From the NCBI RefSeq assembly GCF_029909975.1, contig NZ_CP094516.1, positions 3,286,001 through 3,350,000 on the forward strand: a DNA stretch of 64,000 nt. The letters are read 5' to 3'. This document shows positions 33,129 through 42,305 of this stretch, piece after piece. The notes below the pieces were generated by a model. That model searched no databases. It had not been told where the DNA came from and was given only the letters and a program-made list of their open reading frames with translations. The translations under genes and the position numbers were made by a program. The DNA is from Bradyrhizobium sp. ISRA430 (GTDB lineage Bacteria; Pseudomonadota; Alphaproteobacteria; Rhizobiales; Xanthobacteraceae). Position 1 is the first letter of the stretch; every line of letters begins with the position of its first letter.

Positions 33129-34142
33129 CTACTCCGGCTTGATGTCCGCGGCCTTCACGACCGGCCACCATTTTTCGGTCTCGGCCTTCCGGAAGGCCGC
33201 GAGGGCTGCGGGCGATTGCTGCTCCACTGGCGGAATCTCCTGCCCCAATTCGGCGAAGCGCTGCTTGACAGACGGATCGGCAAGCGCCGCGATGATTGCC
33301 GCATTGAGTTTCGTGACAATATCTTTCGGCGTGTTCTTGGGCGTCCAGACGCCGTGCCAGTAGGAAATGTAGAGGCCGGGCAGGCCCGCCTCGTCGACGG
33401 TCGGAATGTCGGGCGCGGACGCAAGCCGCGTCGGTGACGTCACGGCGAACGCCTTGATCGCGCCGTTCTTGACCTGAGGCAGTGAATTGGTGGCCTGATC
33501 GAACATGATGTCGATCTGCCCGGCCACGAGATCGATCATGGCCGGCCCGGCGCCGCGATAGGGCACGAACTGGAAATCGGTACCGGTCTTGGTCTTGAAG
33601 AACACACCGGCGACATGCGCGCCCGTGCCGGCGCCGGCCGTCCCGGCGGTGGCCTTGCCGGGGTTTTCCTTGAGCCAGGCGATCAGCTCCTTGAGATTGT
33701 CGGCCTTGAGCGTCTTCCTGCCGACGATGAGCTGCGTCCCCATCGCGATCATCGCGACCGGCTCGAAGTCGGCGACCACGTCATAGGGCAGCTTGAAGAT
33801 CGCGCCGTTCAGCACATGCGTACCCCAATGACCGATCGTGATCGTCGTGCCGTCCGGGCTCGCGCGCGCGACGCGGGCCCCGGCGATGCTGCCGGAGGCG
33901 CCCGCCACGTTCTCGACCACGACCGTCACGTGCAGCTCGGCCGCGATCCGCTCGGACAGGATGCGCGCCAGCGTATCGGTCGGCCCGCCCGCGGCGAACG
34001 GCACGACCAGCGTGATGGGACGCGACGGAAACGGCTGGGCGCTGGCCGGCGCGGTCCACACCGCAGATCCGGTCAGCGCGCAAACGATCAACGCACAAGT
34101 GATCACTGGGCCGCGCAATCCGGCCCACAGCCCCCGCGTCAT
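33129..34142 (-). CDS. Bug family tripartite tricarboxylate transporter substrate-binding protein
   Basis: 337 aa from ATG 34142 (GGGAGAGA just before). A signal peptide ends at about residue 35 (PASAQPF). The mature protein opens with the Bug signature RPITLVVPFAAGGPTDT and carries GGVA-like and DIPTVDE-type motifs; near the end, PKDIVTKLNAAI and LGQEIPPV are typical. Bug proteins bind carboxylates (citrate, glutarate and similar) in the periplasm. The TctA/B membrane genes are not adjacent, which is normal for this family. Confidence 0.9.
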   Translation of the reverse strand: MTRGLWAGLRGPVITCALIVCALTGSAVWTAPASAQPFPSRPITLVVPFAAGGPTDTLARILSERIAAELHVTVVVENVAGASGSIAGARVARASPDGTTITIGHWGTHVLNGAIFKLPYDVVADFEPVAMIAMGTQLIVGRKTLKADNLKELIAWLKENPGKATAGTAGAGTGAHVAGVFFKTKTGTDFQFVPYRGAGPAMIDLVAGQIDIMFDQATNSLPQVKNGAIKAFAVTSPTRLASAPDIPTVDEAGLPGLYISYWHGVWTPKNTPKDIVTKLNAAIIAALADPSVKQRFAELGQEIPPVEQQSPAALAAFRKAETEKWWPVVKAADIKPE

Positions 34143-34244
34143 TCTCTCCCCCACTCTTTTTGTCGCCCGCATGTTGGCAGCAGACTAGAGCCGGAGTGAA
34201 CGCTGCCGCGTGGGCCGAGGCAAGCGGGAAATTTGACCGGGCGG

Positions 34245-36584
34245 CTATGCCGTCGCCCGGCGCGGCGTCGGATTCGCGGCCGCATCGGCCGGCGGCGCGA
34301 TCTGCATCAAAATGGTCTGGACGGGGGATGCGATCTCGATACCGGACTGCTGGAAGCGGAGCTTCATGCGGCGGTTGAATTCGCGCTGCACCGGCCAGCG
34401 ACCCGAATCCGTGCAGCGGATCTGGCCGACGATCGACACCATCGCGCCGTCAACCTTGTCGATACCCCAGAGCTCGAGATCGCCGCGGATGGCTGCGCGG
34501 TATTCCGGCTCGCGGCGCATTTCGTCGACGATCTCCTTGAGGATCTGTCCGGCGCGGTCGGTGTCTTCCTTGTAGGCGACGTTGATGCTGACCGACGCAT
34601 TGCCGGCGCCGCGGCTGGAATTGGTGATGGTCGTGACCGCACTGAACGGCACGATATGCACGGCGCCGTCGCCGGCGCGCAGGCGGATGGTGCGGATCGA
34701 GACGTTCTCGACCACGCCGGTCAGACCCGAGACGCTGACGTTGTCGCCGACCTGGACCGTATTCTCCAGCAGCAGGAACAGGCCGGTGATGAGGTCTTGC
34801 ACCAGCTTCTGGGAGCCGAAGCCGATGGCGATGCCGACGATGCCGGCGCCGGCAAGCAGTGGTGCGACGTTGACGCCGATCTCGCTCAGCGCGGTGAGAC
34901 CGACGACGGCGGCGATCAGGCACAACAGCACCGTCCGCAGCATCGGCTGGAACGTGCGCAATCGCGCGGCACGGGCGTAGTGCCCGTCCCGCGACAGCAC
35001 GTTGATCTGGCGGTCCATCAACGCATTGCTGGCCTCCCAGATTGCGGCGGCAATGACTGCGGCGATGCCGATCGTGACCACGGCCGAGATCAATCGGCTG
35101 CCGATCTGGCCGCCATAGAACCAGACGATGGCATCGACGCCCCAGACCTCGAGCACGGCCACTAAGCCAATGAAGGCGATGACGCTTGAGACGATTTTCC
35201 GCAGTAGTGGCAGATAACGGTTGGCACGAGTCTCCAGGCCGGGGAAACGCTGCAGTATCTCCGGATTGATGCGGAAGCCGCGGTCGATCAGGCTCAGCGT
35301 CACCATGGTGACGACCCGCGTGATCAGCACGACCGCGATGGTGCCGACGAAATATTGGAGCAGCAGCGAGTAGCCGTTGCGGATGTTCAGCGCCCAGACC
35401 GCCCACAGTGCGAGGTCGAGCGCGATCGCGAGATAGTGCCAGCCGCCGGCGACGCGGTTGCGCAAACGGGCCGCAAGCCCCTGCCGGTCGGCGGGCGCGC
35501 GGATGGCCTCCGCAACCTGGCGACGGCACTGCAGGATGATAACGACGATGAAGAGATGCACGATCAGCATCACCATGCGCAGCAGGGCCGCATAGCCCGC
35601 GCGATGCAGGCCGAGCAGCAGCGCCACGTTGGCAAAGGCGATGCCGGTCACCCCGACGCCGACGATGCGGCGCGCCCAGATCTCGACATAGGCCGCGGTC
35701 TCGGCGCGAACCGGAAACAGGCCGTACGGCCCCGCCAAAGCGCGGACGAGGCAGATGAGCCCGCGCGAGAACGCGTAGGCGTTGACGACCGCGAGGATAA
35801 CGAGGCGCACCGTTACAGGCTCGCCGATCTCCGTTCCCAGCAGCGCCGTGGCGAGACCGACGAAAACGCACACCGGGAGCAGTTCGAGGACCAGGCGTCC
35901 GAGCACGAAGGGCAGCCGCAGGAAGAGCTGCCAGGCCCGCGCCAGGGTGGCGCGGCGCCGGTACAGCTCAGGCGCGGCGGCGACATCGACGGCGGAGGAT
36001 GGCGGATCGGCTATAGGCAGCGCCTGCACCGGCAGGCGCGCGGTCTGCGGCACCCGCGATTCCAGGAATGCGACCGGACGCCGGATCAGCCGGAAGATCA
36101 CCCACTCGGCGCAGAAGGCGCAGCCGAACACCAACGCCAGTTTCCAGGCGATTTCGATCAGGAGATTATAGGCGGCGGGATCATTCGCCGTGCGCAAGAA
36201 CCAGTAGTAGAAGGCCGGAAAGTGCGTCAGCGTCCGCGCGATCTCGGCGACCTCGCGCGAAATATCGCCGATCTCCTCCGACACGCTCAGCAAGAGCTGC
36301 GCACCGAGCCCGTCGGCCGACAGCGGAATCGGCGATTTCTGTTCGGGCGCGGCCGGCGCGGGTTGCTGCTGGTTCGATGCACCGGCGAGCGCGCGCAGCG
36401 TGTTGATCATCTGGGCGCGCTTCTGGTCGTCCTGGAGGGTTTCCACCGCGCGCTTCGCTTCGTCCGGCGAGAGCGCCACGGCCCCGTTTGCTGCCGGCGC
36501 CGGCGGCTCGGCGCGGGCACCGGGGAAGGCCGAGATTGCAAGGAAGAGGACAGCGAGCAGCGCCGGGACGAGCTTGTGCGGCAC
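34245..36584 (-). CDS. Large MscS family mechanosensitive ion channel
   Basis: 779 aa from GTG 36584, preceded by GGGGAA. A signal peptide (ALLAVLFLAISAFPGARA) leads a periplasmic helical region, then several membrane spans, and a C-terminal MscS core. The pore helix region is Gly/Ala rich (LLAGAGIVGIAIGFGSQKLVQDLITGLFLL), followed by the beta domain with ENTVQVGD. It opens under membrane tension to release solutes. It is one of the YbdG/MscK-like large forms. It stands alone. Confidence 0.92.
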   Translation of the reverse strand: MPHKLVPALLAVLFLAISAFPGARAEPPAPAANGAVALSPDEAKRAVETLQDDQKRAQMINTLRALAGASNQQQPAPAAPEQKSPIPLSADGLGAQLLLSVSEEIGDISREVAEIARTLTHFPAFYYWFLRTANDPAAYNLLIEIAWKLALVFGCAFCAEWVIFRLIRRPVAFLESRVPQTARLPVQALPIADPPSSAVDVAAAPELYRRRATLARAWQLFLRLPFVLGRLVLELLPVCVFVGLATALLGTEIGEPVTVRLVILAVVNAYAFSRGLICLVRALAGPYGLFPVRAETAAYVEIWARRIVGVGVTGIAFANVALLLGLHRAGYAALLRMVMLIVHLFIVVIILQCRRQVAEAIRAPADRQGLAARLRNRVAGGWHYLAIALDLALWAVWALNIRNGYSLLLQYFVGTIAVVLITRVVTMVTLSLIDRGFRINPEILQRFPGLETRANRYLPLLRKIVSSVIAFIGLVAVLEVWGVDAIVWFYGGQIGSRLISAVVTIGIAAVIAAAIWEASNALMDRQINVLSRDGHYARAARLRTFQPMLRTVLLCLIAAVVGLTALSEIGVNVAPLLAGAGIVGIAIGFGSQKLVQDLITGLFLLLENTVQVGDNVSVSGLTGVVENVSIRTIRLRAGDGAVHIVPFSAVTTITNSSRGAGNASVSINVAYKEDTDRAGQILKEIVDEMRREPEYRAAIRGDLELWGIDKVDGAMVSIVGQIRCTDSGRWPVQREFNRRMKLRFQQSGIEIASPVQTILMQIAPPADAAANPTPRRATA

Positions 36585-37080
36585 GAAGATTCCCCAAGAA
36601 AAATAGCTGCGCCCGGCGGAGGCGAGAGTCGTCGCCGCCGTGGCGCATGCGTCATGTCGGGTTGTGCTATTCGCCCCGGTCCTGTGTCGGAAGTTTGCCA
36701 GCGAGACGACTTTCTCTTGGCATTTGCCGCGATGCAGGAATGGCAGCCGCTTGCCGCGCACGGGAGCAAAAGGCCGCTCCCCGTCATCCCGGGGTTCGGC
36801 CCGGGATGACGGCGAGGAGGAGAAGAGAGAGAAAGCAGATGTCGAACGCGTTGTGCGCAGGCCCCGTCACGGTCGCCCAACGCAATGAGCGGATTCCAAA
36901 ATACAGCGCCGGGAAGGTAAGGGGCTTTGCCTCACTGATGCAGCCCGCTTAAACCTTGTCCCGGCGTGCCGTTCGCGGATTTGAGCCGCTATGCGATAGT
37001 CCGAACGAGCTCCATCGCAATCAACGCGGCTGGATTTGCGGAGGTGGCGTCATAAACCTCCCCTTGCTCTTGGGTTGGAC
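36585..37080. other. Gene-free stretch
   Basis: Apart from the hairpin repeat at 36781 I see no gene. Frames here are shadows or arginine-rich chance frames without ribosome sites. It is the promoter region of the leftward channel gene and part of the leader of the broken gene at 37300. Confidence 0.55.
36781..36812. repeat. Hairpin repeat
   Basis: CCGTCATCCCGGG (36781-36793) and CCCGGGATGACGG (36800-36812), a perfect 13-bp inverted repeat with a 6-base loop. It is the minimal form of the CATCCCGGG/CCCGGGATG family also seen at 27473, 57336, 61394 and 62539. Confidence 0.7.
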
Positions 37081-37087
37081 ATTGCGC

Positions 37088-37138
37088 GTCGCAGATTTGC
37101 GACCCGGGGAATGCTCCTCCCGTGACACAAAGGTGTCA
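37088..37138 (+). promoter_or_regulatory. Tandem palindromes upstream of the metallo-beta-lactamase-fold gene
   Basis: GTCGCA-GATT-TGCGAC (37088-37103) and TGACAC-AAAG-GTGTCA (37123-37138). Each has perfect 6-bp arms and a 4-bp spacer, and their centres are 35 bp apart. They lie 160 to 210 bp before the start at 37300. The sequences of the two differ, so they may bind two regulators. No regulator gene is adjacent. Confidence 0.4.
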
Positions 37139-37299
37139 AGCGGGATCAAGGTCGCAGAGATCACATTTAAGGGCGTTTGTTCCGCAGTCGCGACGGTCCG
37201 CGACTTGATGCAGCGGAATAAAATCTTCTCCGCAGCGTTTGTCTCGACGAGGATATCCGCCTCTCGCCCGCACTCCTAATTATTCTCAGAAAGCAAAAG

Positions 37300-38190
37300 A
37301 TGAAGATATCGATTTGCCTCACCGTGCTCACCACGCTCGCTGCCGGAATTGGATCGGCTGCTGCGCAGAGTCCGCCGCAGAGCTCGACCAAAAAGGTCGA
37401 CGGCACCGAGAACGTCTACATCTTCCGCTATGGCGGTCATCAGTCGATGTTCGTGGTGACGCCGCAGGGCGTGATCGCGACAGACCCGATCTCGTATTTA
37501 CGTCCGGCAAAGCCCTATATCGACGCCATCAAGTCAGTCACCGACAAGCCGATCAAGTACGTCATCTACAGCCACCACCATTACGACCACATCGCCGGCG
37601 GGCAACCCTTCAAGGACCTCGGGGCCACCTTCATCGCCCACCGGCGGACCAAGGAGCGCTTGCTCTAGCTGAAGAAGCAGAATGCACTGCTCGCCGATGT
37701 GGTGATGCCGGACCAGGTGATCGACGACAAGAAAACCATCACGCTCGGCGGCACCACGCTGGAGCTGAACTATGTCGGTCGCAATCATTCCGACAATTCG
37801 CTGGTGATGCGGCTGCCGAAGGAGAAACTCGTCTTCGTCGTCGACTTCGCGCCGATCGAATCCGTCCAGTTCCGCAACATCCCGGACAATGCGTCGCCGC
37901 TGGAATACATCGCCTCGCTGAAGAAGCTTGCCGCGCTCGACTGGGAGCGGATGATTCCGGGCCACCCCTATGCCGGCGGCCGCCTCGGCACCAAGAAGGA
38001 CGTCGAGGACGACATCGCCTACATGGAGGACCTGTCGGCGGAGGTTAAGAAGGCGGCCGATGCCGGCAAATGCTTCGACACCGCGATGAAGGAAGTGAAG
38101 CTGCCGAAATACGAGAAATGGGCGAACTACGAAGCGAGCCTGCCCGCCAACGTGGAGCGCTTCTGCTACTGGTGGGGCCGCGGGTATTGA
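37300..38190 (+). pseudogene. Metallo-beta-lactamase-fold hydrolase interrupted by an amber codon
   Basis: Reads as one 296-codon gene except for a TAG at 37666-37668, between RRTKERLL and LKKQNALLADVV; both halves are in the same frame. A signal peptide (residues 1-22), the zinc motif HHHYDH near 88-93 and the later NHSDNSL plus GHPYAGG motifs show the MBL superfamily (the exported SdsA/quinoprotein-like type). The downstream half has a possible restart at 37699 (MVMPDQVID), but without the zinc motif. One base change would restore the gene. It could be a true recent loss or a sequencing error. Its end overlaps the convergent gene at 38166. Confidence 0.85.
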
Positions 38191-38447
38191 GAGGACATCG
38201 GCCTCACGCCGCTCCTGCGGGGAGCGGCTTGCGCGAAATACGGGTTCCTCAGACACGTCGCCGGGCGGCCCAATGCGCTCGCCTGGCACTGGGCGAAGGA
38301 GGGGAAAATGCAGTCCATCCGCTCGCCCTCCAACTCGCCGAAGACGCGCAGGCAGACCGGCGAGCCGCCAGCATAGGTCTGGGCGCGCGCGGAACCAGCC
38401 ACCAGGAGCGTGACGAGCGCGGAAATGGCGACAATCGGCTTCAACAT
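38166..38447 (-). CDS. DUF3551 family exported protein
   Basis: 93 aa with a signal peptide (residues 1-22, cleaved after ARA). The short mature chain matches DUF3551, a family largely restricted to Bradyrhizobium: YAGGSPVCLRVFGE, then MDCIFPSFAQCQASALG and ATCLRNPYF. Four cysteines suggest disulfides in the periplasm. Its function is unknown. It overlaps the end of the broken hydrolase gene by 25 bases. Confidence 0.88.
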   Translation of the reverse strand: MLKPIVAISALVTLLVAGSARAQTYAGGSPVCLRVFGELEGERMDCIFPSFAQCQASALGRPATCLRNPYFAQAAPRRSGVRPMSSQYPRPHQ

Positions 38448-38468
38448 GACGACCTCGCGACCTCGGGA

Positions 38469-39506
38469 TCAGAGAAACATGTCGGTCAAATCGACCGTAG
38501 AGGAATTGCCGATCCGGTCAAAGTTTTGGGTAAGCCAGCTTCGCGCGGCCTCGCGCCCCTCGTCACGCAGGCGGCACAAGAGGCTCCATTCAGGATGAAA
38601 CTGCGTGGCCGTTCCGAGCTGCGACATCAACTGATCATTGCCAATCCAGTGCATGAACATGCGGCTGTGCGTATTGCTGTCGAGCTCCCCATTGTCGATC
38701 AGTCGGGTGGCAAATGCAATGGCGCGCATCTCCCGCATCAGCGACGAATTGAAGCTGATCTCGTTGATGCGGTGAAGGACGTCGGCGGCGCTCCCCGGCA
38801 GCTCGTCGCGCCGGATCGCGGTGACCTGCACGATGATGACGTCGTGGCTGCCCTTGCGATAGATCAGCGGAAAAATCGCGGGATTGCCGAGATAGCCGCC
38901 GTCCCAATAGTGCTCGCCGTCGATCTCGACCGCCTGGAAGTACGGAGGCAGACAGGCCGAGGCCAGCACGGTGTCCGCACTGAGCAATGGAGTCTGGAAC
39001 ACCTTGATCTTGCCGGTACGGACGTTGGTGGCGTTCAGGAAGAGCTGCGGAGCCTCCGGCGACGAATTGAGCCGGTCGAAATCGACCACGCGTTGCAGCA
39101 CGGACCGCAGCGGATTGAAGTGGAGGGGGTTGAGCAGATTCGGCGGCAGCGTGTGCGTCAAGGTGTGGATGAAGGCATGAACCGGATGATATTCCGGAGG
39201 CAGCCTGAAGGCCTGGATCCACTGGTTGAGCGGCGAAAGCAGGTCATAGACCTGATCCATCCGCGAGACCTCGTACCAGAACGCATGCAGGTTCTGCCGG
39301 GCCGCCTCGGCCCCGCCGATGGCCATGCCCGAGGCCAGCGCCACCGCATTCATCGCACCGGCGCTGGTGGCGCTGATCGCCTCGATTGCGAGCCTGCCGT
39401 CCTCGAGCACCTGGTCCAGCACGCCCCAGACGAAGGCACCATGCGCGCCGCCGCCCTGGAGCGCGAAATTGACATTCTTTTGGTTGCCGGTCCCATCTGC
39501 GGTCAC
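38469..39506 (-). CDS. Patatin-like phospholipase
   Basis: 345 aa. Acyl hydrolase with a Ser-Asp dyad acting on membrane or storage lipids. Oxyanion loop GGGAHG at 18-23, nucleophile Ser48 in ATSAGAMN (first Gly of GXSXG is Ala), and the Asp in WDGGYLGNP. No signal peptide. It starts inside the PPK2 gene end (ATGA at 39503-39506), so it is the last gene of the Liv-PPK2-patatin operon. Length is normal for bacterial patatins linked to polyhydroxyalkanoate and lipid metabolism. Confidence 0.9.
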   Translation of the reverse strand: MTADGTGNQKNVNFALQGGGAHGAFVWGVLDQVLEDGRLAIEAISATSAGAMNAVALASGMAIGGAEAARQNLHAFWYEVSRMDQVYDLLSPLNQWIQAFRLPPEYHPVHAFIHTLTHTLPPNLLNPLHFNPLRSVLQRVVDFDRLNSSPEAPQLFLNATNVRTGKIKVFQTPLLSADTVLASACLPPYFQAVEIDGEHYWDGGYLGNPAIFPLIYRKGSHDVIIVQVTAIRRDELPGSAADVLHRINEISFNSSLMREMRAIAFATRLIDNGELDSNTHSRMFMHWIGNDQLMSQLGTATQFHPEWSLLCRLRDEGREAARSWLTQNFDRIGNSSTVDLTDMFL

Positions 39507-40432
39507 TTTGCGCGCTTCCTGCCTCCCTTCCCCTCGTTCTCGAGCGCTTCCCGCACCGCCCCGAACTCCCGCAGCGAGGCCTTGTCGGCACGCGGAAAGC
39601 GCAGGTCCAGCTTTTCAAGCGCTGCGACGATCACCGAGCCGATCACGACCCTCGCGAACCATTTGTGGTCGGCCGGCACAACATACCAAGGCGCATGAGG
39701 CGTCGCGGTATGCCGGACGATATCCTGGTAGACCGCTTGATAGCGCGGCCACAGCGCGCGCTCCTCGATATCGCCCATGGAGAACTTCCACTGCTTGGCC
39801 GGATCCTCCAGCCGGTCGAGGAAGCGCTGGCGCTGCTCTTCCTTGGAGAGATTGAGGAAGAACTTCAGCACCACCGTGCCGTTGCGCGCCAGGTACCGCT
39901 CGAAAGCGGAGATGTCCTCGAACCGCTCTCTCCAGATGTTCTTGGTGACAAGCTTTGGCGGCAGTTTTTGTTTGGCGAGGATCTCCGGATGCACGCGCGT
40001 CACCAGGCACTCCTCGTAATGGGAGCGGTTGAAGATGCCGATATGGCCGCGCTCAGGCAGCGCGAGCACATGGCGCCAGAGGAAGTCGTGGTCGAGCTCC
40101 TTGCTGCTCGGCTGCTTGAACGGATGAACCTCGCAACCCTGCGGGTTGATGCCCTCGAAGATCGCCTTGATCGCGGAGTCCTTGCCGCCGGCGTCCATGC
40201 CCTGGAGCACGATCAAGACCGACCAGCGGTCCTGGGCGTAGAGCTTCTCCTGGAAATCGATGAGGCGCTTCTTGTTGGCCTCGAGGATCTCCAGCCCCTG
40301 CTCCTTGTCGAGGCCGCCTTTCTCGTCGGTCTTGTGCGCCTTGAGGCGAAACTTGCCGGACCCGTCATGGCGGAAGGGCGTGATGTATCGGTCGAATTGT
40401 TCGGCGAGCGATTTTGACGGCTTCTTGTTCAT
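39503..40432 (-). CDS. Polyphosphate kinase 2 family protein
   Basis: 309 aa. PPK2 transfers phosphate between polyphosphate and nucleotides (AMP, ADP or GDP). Walker A GMDAGGKDS at 78-86, Walker B-like FNRSHYEE near 150, and a lid region with Arg residues (RQRFLDRLED). One-domain length of about 300 is normal. It overlaps LivM by 4 bases at 40429 and the patatin gene by 4 bases at 39503, so it is translated as part of the transporter operon. Whether it uses AMP or ADP cannot be told from sequence alone. Confidence 0.93.
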   Translation of the reverse strand: MNKKPSKSLAEQFDRYITPFRHDGSGKFRLKAHKTDEKGGLDKEQGLEILEANKKRLIDFQEKLYAQDRWSVLIVLQGMDAGGKDSAIKAIFEGINPQGCEVHPFKQPSSKELDHDFLWRHVLALPERGHIGIFNRSHYEECLVTRVHPEILAKQKLPPKLVTKNIWRERFEDISAFERYLARNGTVVLKFFLNLSKEEQRQRFLDRLEDPAKQWKFSMGDIEERALWPRYQAVYQDIVRHTATPHAPWYVVPADHKWFARVVIGSVIVAALEKLDLRFPRADKASLREFGAVREALENEGKGGRKRAK

Positions 40433-41412
40433 GAGCTCGGGGATACCTTGCGTTGCGGCTTCAATCGGTCGAGCACGCTACCAAGGATGCCCTTGGGAAG
40501 GAATATGATGAAGAGGACGAGCAGCACGCCGTAGACGAGGTTGTCCCAGCCGACTGCCTTGGTGCCGAAGCCGATCCGCAAGGTCTCCGCGAGCAGGATG
40601 GTGATGATGGCGCCGACGGTCGGACCAAGCGAGACGAAGAGGCCGCCGACGATGGCCGCGAACACCATCTGCAGCGACACCGCGATGCCGCTGACGGTGT
40701 CTGGCGTGATGAACATCTGGTATTGGCAGTAGATCGCGCCTGCGAGCGCAGTCATCAGCGCGCTGATCAGCGTGATCTTCAGCTTCTCGGCGGTAACGTC
40801 GACGCCGGCGGCCGCCGCGGCGTCCTCGTCTTCCGAGATCGCTTCCAGCGCGTAGCGGCTCATGCTGCGGTCGACCAAGTGCCATACCAGGAGGCCGGCG
40901 AGCCAGACCGCAAGCGCGATCAGGTACCAGGTCGTCTTGTCGTCGAATTGCAGCGCCAGCAGCTTGTTTGTCAAGGCGCGGTTCGGCGTATAGCCGAGCG
41001 AGCCGCCGGTATAGTCGCGCGTCGCCGTGATGACCTGGAGCACGATGCCGGAGAGCGCCAGCGTCACCAGTACGAAATAATGTCCGGTGATGCGGAAGCG
41101 GAAGCAGGGATAGCCGACGACCAGCGCCAACGCGCCGGCCGCGACCATGCTGACGGGAATGCCGATCCAGGGCGACAGGCCGAGATGATTCCAGAGCAGC
41201 GCGGTGACATAGGCGCCGATCCCCATGAAGCCGCCGTGGCCGAGCGAGACGAGGCCGAACCGCCCCATCATCGACCAGGAGGTGTAGGCGAACGACCAGA
41301 TCAGGATCAGCACGAGGATGTGCAGATGGTAGGGATCGCGATAGACGAAGGGCAGCGCGATCAGTGCCGCCAATCCGACCGTCCACGCCGCAAGCCGGCC
41401 CTGCCGCGTCAT
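40429..41412 (-). CDS. livM: LivM-type ABC transporter permease
   Basis: 327 aa from ATG 41412 in the 4-base overlap with LivH. About ten membrane spans. Family signs are GLVSLGHGGFMGIGAY (residues about 50-65) and the EAA-like loop with SRYALEAISEDEDAAAAAGVDV, the contact to the ATPases. It forms the inner-membrane channel with LivH. A longer frame reading upstream of 41412 is a shadow. Confidence 0.93.
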   Translation of the reverse strand: MTRQGRLAAWTVGLAALIALPFVYRDPYHLHILVLILIWSFAYTSWSMMGRFGLVSLGHGGFMGIGAYVTALLWNHLGLSPWIGIPVSMVAAGALALVVGYPCFRFRITGHYFVLVTLALSGIVLQVITATRDYTGGSLGYTPNRALTNKLLALQFDDKTTWYLIALAVWLAGLLVWHLVDRSMSRYALEAISEDEDAAAAAGVDVTAEKLKITLISALMTALAGAIYCQYQMFITPDTVSGIAVSLQMVFAAIVGGLFVSLGPTVGAIITILLAETLRIGFGTKAVGWDNLVYGVLLVLFIIFLPKGILGSVLDRLKPQRKVSPSS

Positions 41413-42290
41413 CGGCGCCTCGTAAGCAGGCCCGCGGGCCGGATGAACATCATGACGATGAAAAAGGCGAAGGCGAGCACATAGCCCCATTCGAGATCGG
41501 AGAACAGGCCGCCGAGCGAGATGATCTCGGCGAACACGAAGGCGGCGACGAAGCCGCCGATGAAATTGCCGAGCCCGCCGAGCACGCAGATCAGGAAGGT
41601 GATCGGCCCGAACGACAGGCCGACGAAAGGATGCACGTCGTATTGCAGCACCAGGAGGCAGGCCGCCAGCCCGGCCAGCGCGCCGCCCAGCGCCGAAGTG
41701 ATGAGATAGATCCTCTTCGCATCGACCCCCATCAGCGCCATGATCTGGCGGTCCTGGGAGATGGCGCGGATCGCGGTGCCAGTGAACGTGCGGGTCATGA
41801 ACAGATAGACCGCCACCATGCCGACCAGCGCTGCGAGGAAGGACAACAGGCGTGCGTAGCTGAAATTCATGTCGCCGAAGGCCAGCACCGGCAGGCGGAT
41901 GCCGAGATTGCGGAAATCGATGCCGAAGGCGACGGTGGCAAAGCTCTGGAGCACGAACAGCACGCCGCCGGTCGCGAGCAACTGGTTGATCGGCGGCGCA
42001 GTCAGCAGCGGTGCGATCACGAGGTAGTGCAACAAGGCGCCGAGTAGCGCAACCAGGAGGATGGTGAACGGCGCGGCGATGAAATAGCTGACGCCGTAAT
42101 ACTGCACCATGAAATACATCGCGTACATGCCGATCATCACGAGCTCGGCATAGCAGATCCACGTCACGTCGATGACGCCGAAGATCAGGTTCAACCCGAG
42201 CGCGAGCAGCGCCAGCACGCCGCCAAGCAGGATGCCGTTGATCACGGCCTCCAGCAGGTAGATGTCGAAGATATCAAGAAATGCCTGCAT
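41409..42290 (-). CDS. livH: LivH-type ABC transporter permease
   Basis: 293 aa, with about eight membrane spans. LivH signatures are visible: YLLEAVINGILLGGVLALLALGLNLIFGV at the N-terminus and the EAA loop with RAISQDRQIMALMGVD (residues about 185-200). It pairs with LivM. The start ATG 42290 is 15 bp from the LivF stop. Confidence 0.93.
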   Translation of the reverse strand: MQAFLDIFDIYLLEAVINGILLGGVLALLALGLNLIFGVIDVTWICYAELVMIGMYAMYFMVQYYGVSYFIAAPFTILLVALLGALLHYLVIAPLLTAPPINQLLATGGVLFVLQSFATVAFGIDFRNLGIRLPVLAFGDMNFSYARLLSFLAALVGMVAVYLFMTRTFTGTAIRAISQDRQIMALMGVDAKRIYLITSALGGALAGLAACLLVLQYDVHPFVGLSFGPITFLICVLGGLGNFIGGFVAAFVFAEIISLGGLFSDLEWGYVLAFAFFIVMMFIRPAGLLTRRR

Positions 42291-42305
42291 GTGCCGCGCC
42301 CACCT

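Noticed and set aside
34233..36809. Two long frames opposite the MscS channel gene
   Set aside because: Both are antisense shadows with repeated Arg/Asp/Glu and no recognisable fold.
38070..39698. 542-codon open frame on the plus strand
   Set aside because: Lies opposite DUF3551 and patatin genes; shadow composition.
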